Source: Campylobacter hominis ATCC BAA-381 (lineage in GTDB: Bacteria > Campylobacterota > Campylobacteria > Campylobacterales > Campylobacteraceae). From it: DNA of 64,000 nucleotides. The notes below the pieces were generated by a model. The model was not told the origin of the DNA. It saw only the letters and a program-made list of their open reading frames with translations, and did no database searches. How positions within the stretch are numbered: position 1 is the first letter of the stretch; each line of letters begins with the position of its first letter. The position numbers and the translations under genes are program-made. The DNA lies in the NCBI RefSeq assembly GCF_000017585.1, contig NC_009714.1, positions 868,001-932,000 of the forward strand, read 5' to 3'. Of this stretch, positions 58,719 through 64,000 are shown piece after piece.

Positions 58719-59650
58719 AAAAAGCTGTTTTGCTTTTAAATATGGGAGGTCCAGGAAAATTAGAAGAAGTTGAAATTTTCTTAAAAAATATGTTTAACGA
58801 TCCATTTATTTTAAGCATAAAATCATCATTTTGTCGTAAAATTTTAGCTTTTATAATCACATTTTTCAGAAAAAAAAAAGCCGAAGAAAATTATCTGCAA
58901 ATAGGCGGCACATCGCCGATAAATGCACTTACAATCTCGCTTGTAAATAAAATGAAAGCTCTGGCGCCAAATTATGTTTGCGTCGATTTTGCGATGAATT
59001 ACACAAAACCTTTTGCGAATGAAGTTTTAAAAAAATATGAGAATTTTGATGATATAATCCTAATTCCACTTTATCCGCATTATTCGCAAACTACGGTAAA
59101 ATCAAGCATACAATCCTGTAAAAAAGCAATGTCAAAGGATTTTAAAATTTGCGAAGTTTTTTACAAAAATGAAAAATATAATGAAATTTTATTAAATTTA
59201 ATAAAAGATGAAATTTCGAATTTCAGCGCCGAAGAAATATCTGAAATTTCATTAATATTTTCCGCTCATTCTCTTCCTATAAAAATCATAGAAAAAGGCG
59301 ATCCTTATGAAAAACAAATTCGCGAACACGTAGAAATTTTAAGCGAAATGTTAAAACAAAAAGGTGTAAATTTTAAAGAGATAATTTTAGCTTATCAGTC
59401 TCGACTGGGTCCGGTAAAATGGCTCGGTCCGAATACGGGCGACGTTTTAAAAAATTTAAAAAATAAAAAAGCTCTTATTTTTCCACTCGCATTTTGCATT
59501 GACAACAGCGAAACCGTTTTTGAACTTGCAGTGCAATACGCAAAAATAGCGCGCGAGCGAAATTTTACATTTTACAAAGTTTGTAAATGTCCGAACGATA
59601 GAGATGAATTTGCTGAATTTTTACTTGATTTAGCAAAAAATGAAAAGTAA
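58712..59650 (+). CDS. hemH: Ferrochelatase
   Basis: Inserts Fe(II) into protoporphyrin IX in the last step of heme synthesis. The 312-residue length is normal for the bacterial enzyme. LLNMGGPGKLEEVEIFLKNM is the family start, with IGGTSPINALT, IPLYPHYSQTT, the metal-site His in FSAHSLPIKIIEKGDPY, and Glu in DNSETVFELAVQY. It overlaps the Gfo/Idh-like gene by seven bases. A 690-base spacer follows. Confidence 0.95.
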   Translation: MLKKAVLLLNMGGPGKLEEVEIFLKNMFNDPFILSIKSSFCRKILAFIITFFRKKKAEENYLQIGGTSPINALTISLVNKMKALAPNYVCVDFAMNYTKPFANEVLKKYENFDDIILIPLYPHYSQTTVKSSIQSCKKAMSKDFKICEVFYKNEKYNEILLNLIKDEISNFSAEEISEISLIFSAHSLPIKIIEKGDPYEKQIREHVEILSEMLKQKGVNFKEIILAYQSRLGPVKWLGPNTGDVLKNLKNKKALIFPLAFCIDNSETVFELAVQYAKIARERNFTFYKVCKCPNDRDEFAEFLLDLAKNEK

Positions 59651-59908
59651 AAAACTTAAAAATTTGTATCATAAAATATAAAGAATTTAAATTGAGATTT
59701 TACACTAAAAGCGACCAATTTTAACAATAAAAAATTTCACGCGCTTACTTTTCTTGCCTTTGCAAAAATATAGGTAAATTTAAAATTTAATAAATTTTAC
59801 TTTAAAAATAAAAAAATTGTAACACTGAAAATTAATGCAATCTCTCATTTAACATTTTAAAAGCGTAGAAAATACGACTGTTTTAAAAATCTTTTTTTAA
59901 ACTGCAAT

Positions 59909-59931
59909 TTTTGTCTTCAAAAAAGACAAAA
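59909..59931. terminator. Possible bidirectional hairpin after hemH
   Basis: TTTTGTCTT (59909-59917) pairs with AAGACAAAA (59923-59931) around five bases, flanked by T-rich sequence on one side and A-rich on the other. It lies about 260 bases past the hemH stop, which weakens the assignment. Confidence 0.35.
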
Positions 59932-59998
59932 TCTTTATTTATAATCTATTTTTTAGCAAATAACATAAAATTCGTTAAAATATTTTCCAATATGATAA

Positions 59999-60088
59999 AC
60001 TTTTCTTAGTTTACTGCAAGGTGTCGATCTTTCACCTGAAAAAATCGATTTGGAATTTTCTTTTTACACATTTTGGATAAAACATTAG
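59999..60088 (+). pseudogene. Short coding-like remnant
   Basis: Between two stops one frame reads a 29-residue peptide of ordinary protein composition (SLLQGVDLSPEKIDLEFSFY and on), with higher GC than the surrounding DNA and no start codon. It resembles a leftover of a decayed gene; no family is recognised. Confidence 0.2.
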
Positions 60089-60339
60089 AATTATTTTCGT
60101 CAAATATATCATAAATTCATCTGATTTTTATTTATGAATATTCCTTTTAACGATAAAAATACTCCGCCAAAAAATTAAATTTTGTGCCATTATCGGTAAA
60201 ATTTCGTAGTTTGGTAAAATTTTGCCAAAATTATAAAGGCGACCTGAAACTTATAGGCTATTTTAAAATTTCACCTCCGCTTTAAGCCGCCTTAGTTAAA
60301 AATCAATTTATATATTTTAAGCTGTTAAGATAAAACTAC

Positions 60340-62892
60340 TTAAAAAAGTCCTTTTATAAGCTCTTTTGTAAGATTTTTGCCACTTTCGCCACTTTCATCC
60401 CGCTCTTTTGCTTTGCCGCCGCCTAAAATCTTATTTAACCCTTTGTCTATGACTTTATCCAGTTTTTTCTCCAAATATTTTGATGAAACTTTTACTTTAG
60501 GATTTTCTGTTGTGCCGGTTACACTTATATCAAGATCGGTTTTTTCAACATTTGCATAAACCGGAATATCAATAGCTTTTGTAAGCGTATCAACTTTGCC
60601 GTCTTTGACATTTATTTCGCTTCTTTTCGCTTTCATATTTGCGTTAAAATTAACTTTATTTTTATTAATTGTTCCTTTAAAAGTCGCGTCTTTATAAACT
60701 TCATCACTTAGATCAACGCCGGTAGCAAGTTTAATGGCGGTTGTGAGTTTATTTTCGGTTAAATAACCCTCTTTTACCAACACATCAAAATTTCCATTCT
60801 CTTTTGCGATATTATATTTAAAATCAGCCATACCTTTGCCTCTATAAAAATCGCTGTAATCCAAAAAGTGCATCAGCTCCTTGACATCGAAATCTTTAAG
60901 AGAAGCCTTAAAATCTTGATTTAACAAATTCGCATTAAGTTTGCCACCCAAAAAATCTGATGTTATATTTACTTTGAAATCCTTGTCTTTTGCGGCGTTT
61001 CCATTAAGCTTTACAGAACCGTTTAATTTTCTGCCGACTAAAAAATCAAGTCTGCTGAAATCAGGAATATCAGCGCTGAAATTGCTATTTAAAACGCCGC
61101 TATTCATATCAAAAGTGCCGTTTAATTTGCTTAAATCGGCTAAATCCGATTTAAGCAAACCGGCAAAATTTGCAACCGATTTTTTTAGTTTCATATCTGC
61201 ATCAGCGCTAAATTGCACATTTTTCGGAAAACTTTTTTTAGTTAATTTATCCATTGTGGATTTTACAAGATTTGCATTTGAAATTTTTAGCGTTACATCG
61301 CCATTTAAATTTTTTGGTTCAAATGATTTTAAATTAACTTTTGCATTTATTTTGCCACTTGAATAGGCCGGTTCTCCAATCATCGCAAAAAGCGCCAAAA
61401 GTTCTATGTTTTTTACATTTGCTTCAAGAGTTTTGCCGTCTGTTAAAACATCTATCGTACCGTCAAGCGCGCTGATATCAGCTTTTAGTCCTGCTAAATT
61501 ATTATCTTTTATATCAGCATCCGCATTTATTTTTGCACTTCCTTTTAAGCCGACATTCAGTTTTGACATATCGGCTATGTTTGCCGATAAATTTGCCTTT
61601 GCGTTTTTTGTATTAAGATTGTAATTTGCGATAAGTTTATTGACATTTAACAAATCCGATTTCAAGTTTGCATTCAATTTTATATCACCGCTATTGATTT
61701 TCGCGTCGCTGTTTAAAGCAAATGCGGTATTATCGGCGACATTTATATTCGTAAGTTTTGCAAACTCTTTTTGACTTATTTTGCCGTCATTTACAGCGAT
61801 TGTCGCGCCTCCTGTAATCTTTGAAGTGTTATAAATATCATCTATTTTTACATCACCGTTAATTTTTCCGTTTGCAAATGCAGGCATATTCGCAAGCGCT
61901 ATTAAATTTGAAAGTTCCAAATTATTTAATTTCGCATTTAGTTTTGAATCTTTTAAATTTGCCGAAATATTGCCGCCAAAACCTTTAATATCCGCATTTA
62001 AAAACTCTATTTTTTCATCCTCAAATTCAAACTCGCCGTTAGCGGCTAAGCTTCCTTTCAGTTTTTGATGAATAATCGCTTCAAGTTTTGAAAGATCTTG
62101 TATATCAACGCTGAAATCGCTTTGAAGTGTCTTTTTATTTATATCATAAACGGTTTTTTGTGCATTTATGTTTAAAATTTCAGAGTTTATATAAGTTTTT
62201 GCCGTAGCAATCAAATCTTTTATGTTTATATCGGAATTTAAACTAATAGCCAAATTGTTTGGAATCGTAATGTTACGCTCTTTAAAAACAGCTTCGTTTA
62301 AAACGGCGTTTTGTGAGTTTATATTTGCATTTCCGTTTTCATTTTTAATTTTTGCAACCACATTCAAACTACCTTGTTTCAGGTATTTTGGCATATTTAA
62401 AAATTCTAAAACCTTGCTTAAATTTATATTTTTTGCATTTAAATCAACATCTTCAGGTTTAAACTCATCTATTTTTGCTAAAAAGTTTATATTTGAATCA
62501 AACGCTTTGCCTGAGCCGTTTACAGCAAATTTATCTATTGTTCCTCCGGCTTTTCCTCTAAAGTCCATAGCGTCTTTTAATTTTAAATTAAATGTCGACA
62601 AATCATTTACGTTTAAGGCGTAATTCACATTAAAACTTCTCGCAAAAAGCCCGTATTTTCCGAATACATTAGCCGAAATTTCATTATTTATATCGGCTGT
62701 AATATTAAAATCACCGAAATTAAGCTCGAATTTTTTGAAATTTACGACTAAACCGGTTTTTTCTTTAATTAAATTTTGAGCATAAGATTTAATCATATTG
62801 TTTCCTGACGATGAAAACAAAAATGTAAGTCCGCAAATGACAATTACACACAAAATTATCACTGTAAAAAAGAGATATTTTAAAAATTTCAT
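60340..62892 (-). CDS. Large AsmA-like periplasmic protein
   Basis: An 850-residue protein with one N-terminal membrane anchor (residues 5-28) and a long beta-rich periplasmic part that repeats similar motifs (about seven times LKG-S/N-A-N-G/A-type segments such as LSKLEAIIHQKLKGSLAANG, MSKLNVGLKGSAKINADAD, FSRLDFLVGRKLNGSVKLNG). The repeats and the C-terminal VSSKYLEKKLDKVIDKGLNK fit AsmA/TamB/DUF748-type proteins, proposed to bridge the periplasm and move phospholipids to the outer membrane. From memory C. jejuni has a similar protein next to a helicase gene, as here. The exact lipid role is inferred. Confidence 0.8.
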   Translation of the reverse strand: MKFLKYLFFTVIILCVIVICGLTFLFSSSGNNMIKSYAQNLIKEKTGLVVNFKKFELNFGDFNITADINNEISANVFGKYGLFARSFNVNYALNVNDLSTFNLKLKDAMDFRGKAGGTIDKFAVNGSGKAFDSNINFLAKIDEFKPEDVDLNAKNINLSKVLEFLNMPKYLKQGSLNVVAKIKNENGNANINSQNAVLNEAVFKERNITIPNNLAISLNSDINIKDLIATAKTYINSEILNINAQKTVYDINKKTLQSDFSVDIQDLSKLEAIIHQKLKGSLAANGEFEFEDEKIEFLNADIKGFGGNISANLKDSKLNAKLNNLELSNLIALANMPAFANGKINGDVKIDDIYNTSKITGGATIAVNDGKISQKEFAKLTNINVADNTAFALNSDAKINSGDIKLNANLKSDLLNVNKLIANYNLNTKNAKANLSANIADMSKLNVGLKGSAKINADADIKDNNLAGLKADISALDGTIDVLTDGKTLEANVKNIELLALFAMIGEPAYSSGKINAKVNLKSFEPKNLNGDVTLKISNANLVKSTMDKLTKKSFPKNVQFSADADMKLKKSVANFAGLLKSDLADLSKLNGTFDMNSGVLNSNFSADIPDFSRLDFLVGRKLNGSVKLNGNAAKDKDFKVNITSDFLGGKLNANLLNQDFKASLKDFDVKELMHFLDYSDFYRGKGMADFKYNIAKENGNFDVLVKEGYLTENKLTTAIKLATGVDLSDEVYKDATFKGTINKNKVNFNANMKAKRSEINVKDGKVDTLTKAIDIPVYANVEKTDLDISVTGTTENPKVKVSSKYLEKKLDKVIDKGLNKILGGGKAKERDESGESGKNLTKELIKGLF

Positions 62893-62955
62893 AACTTTTC
62901 CTTTTTAGATTTTTTACCAATTTTAGCCAATTTTTCATTAACTAAAATTTTACGA

Positions 62956-64000
62956 TTATTTTACGAGTCCCGCTTCTTTTAAAAAAACACTCGCTTCATA
63001 AGTTATTTTTCTGATTTTATCAAATTTTGCGAAGCTTAGCGTAAGTTCATTTCTGGCCCTTGTAACGGCTACATAAAAAAGCCTGCGCTCTTCTTCAATA
63101 TTTCCGCCTGTTAACATTAATTTTGTGTTTGGAAAACGGTTTTGCGCTAAATCAACCACAAAAACAGCGTCAAACTCAAGCCCTTTACTTGCATGTACGC
63201 TAAGTAAATTAACGCCCTCGCCTTCATCAATCTCTTTGCTTCCGATTGTTAAAAAATTATAAAAACGCTCGGCATTTGGATATTTAAGCGCAATTTCATT
63301 TAAAATTTCAAGTTTATTGTAAATTTTTGTTATTTCATCTTTTTTACGAATTTCATCCAATTTGCCGTTTCTTTGTGTAGCTCTTTTTGTAGCTAAAAAA
63401 TCCGCTATATGAGCAAAAATTTCGCTATTTTGAATGTTTTTTAAAATTTCATCGGTATCATCGAAATTTCGCACACTTTTAAGAAATTTATAAATTTTAT
63501 ATAAAAATTTCGCTCCAAGTTCGGTCAGTCTTTCAAATTTAAACACAGGATTTTTCGCAAACTCATTATAAAAACCTAAATCCCCAAATCTTGACGCCGA
63601 ACCGAAAAATTCATCGTCGAAAAGTCCAAGTTGAACGTTTTTACGTTTTTTTGGTAAAATTTGCACATTCATATCAGGGCATAAAAATCCGTTTACAATA
63701 GAGTTATGCCCTATATTTGTAAAAATTTCAAACAGCTCCCTACTCATTGCAGCGCCGATTGTAGCACCATATTCGCAAAGATTTATAAAAGACATTATAT
63801 CTTTTTGATTTACTAAAATCGCAAGCAAATTTGTAGCCGCTTTAACTTCCTTGCTGTCAAAAAAACTAATAGAGCCTTTTCTTTTGCTTTGTATTTCAAG
63901 CTCTCTTAACGCGATTTCAATACCGTCTGCGCTTGAATTATTGCGAAAAATCACGGCGATATTTTCGCCTTTTGTGTCGTTTTGTAAAAGTTTATGTATC
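62956..64000 (-). CDS. UvrD/Rep-family DNA helicase, 5' end outside window
   Basis: The C-terminal half of a superfamily 1A ATP-dependent 3'-5' helicase. The frame runs through to the window edge at 64000, so the start is missing; about 347 residues are visible. Motif IV-like ENIAVIFRNNSSADGIE, motif V VNLLSVHASKGLEFDAVFVVDL and motif VI EERRLFYVAVTRARNELTLS are clear. RNNSSAD after IAVIFR suits UvrD/PcrA/Rep proteins. It ends about 60 bases before the AsmA-like gene on the same strand. Confidence 0.92.
   Translation of the reverse strand, partial: IHKLLQNDTKGENIAVIFRNNSSADGIEIALRELEIQSKRKGSISFFDSKEVKAATNLLAILVNQKDIMSFINLCEYGATIGAAMSRELFEIFTNIGHNSIVNGFLCPDMNVQILPKKRKNVQLGLFDDEFFGSASRFGDLGFYNEFAKNPVFKFERLTELGAKFLYKIYKFLKSVRNFDDTDEILKNIQNSEIFAHIADFLATKRATQRNGKLDEIRKKDEITKIYNKLEILNEIALKYPNAERFYNFLTIGSKEIDEGEGVNLLSVHASKGLEFDAVFVVDLAQNRFPNTKLMLTGGNIEEERRLFYVAVTRARNELTLSFAKFDKIRKITYEASVFLKEAGLVK

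Larger units (their letters stand above)
59651..60339. other. AT-rich spacer with small hairpins and a coding-like remnant
   Basis: Convergent gap between hemH and the AsmA-like gene. It contains a perfect 9-bp hairpin at 59909-59931, a 29-codon coding-like stretch at 59999-60088 and a GC-richer structured patch at 60210-60293. No intact gene is seen. Confidence 0.5.

Overview
The window looks like a chromosome segment of a low-GC epsilonproteobacterium, most likely a Campylobacter species outside the C. jejuni/C. coli group (C. hominis is a guess from gene content and unusually long AT-rich spacers, not proven). The evidence is the bifunctional IspDF, a complete core Pgl N-glycosylation set including the PglB oligosaccharyltransferase, the CprRS two-component pair beside htrA/cbpA/hspR/kefB, and several blocks that, from memory, match C. 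jejuni gene order: NlpC lipoprotein/helicase near secA and a Lol permease; glmU-coaBC-uppS-prepilin peptidase-permease-truA; dsbD/ppk2; hemH-oxidoreductase/alaS-maf-pbpA; AsmA-like protein/UvrD helicase.

Layout. 1-12 kb: the 3' part of ispDF, a small Rrf2-DHH-hypothetical operon, rpsO, secA, a LolC/E-type permease, an NlpC/P60 lipoprotein and a PIF1-like helicase, separated by two long gene-poor spacers. 12-33.5 kb, all minus strand: gpsA-gatB, then one long, tightly overlapped unit that is transcribed leftwards from 33.5 kb. It runs ecotin, Wzx-type flippase, FrhB-like iron-sulfur protein, polysaccharide pyruvyl transferase, GT2, GT4, GT2, GT4, pglJ, pglB, pglA, pglC, pglD, pglE, pglF, pglG, hisH, hisA. 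33.6-42.3 kb, plus strand: pyrB-pyrC, then glmU, coaBC, uppS, prepilin peptidase, LptF/G-type permease, truA. 42.5-49 kb: kefB, hspR and cbpA on the minus strand facing away from htrA, cprR and cprS. 49-64 kb: dsbD, ppk2, pbpA-maf-membrane protein-alaS, a Gfo/Idh-like protein with hemH, an AsmA-like giant periplasmic protein, and the 3' part of a UvrD-family helicase.

The most interesting region is the pgl operon. The core (PglF-E-D making UDP-diNAc-bacillosamine, PglC-A-J building the first lipid-linked sugars, PglB transferring the glycan to Asn) is conserved. The outer part is remodelled: there is no PglK ABC flippase, and a Wzx-like flippase sits in its place. Two GT2/GT4 pairs alternate, and a pyruvyl transferase plus an FrhB-like protein suggest an acidic or otherwise modified glycan. 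The first gene of the operon encodes an ecotin, a periplasmic serine-protease inhibitor, whose predicted reactive-site P1 residue is Leu.

Spacers at 738-1383, 7620-8210, 10859-11928, 35808-36507, 51819-52271 and 59651-60339 are very AT-rich. Some carry fragments of open frame that look like gene remains. I found no tRNA, rRNA, CRISPR array, insertion sequence or poly-G phase-variation tract.
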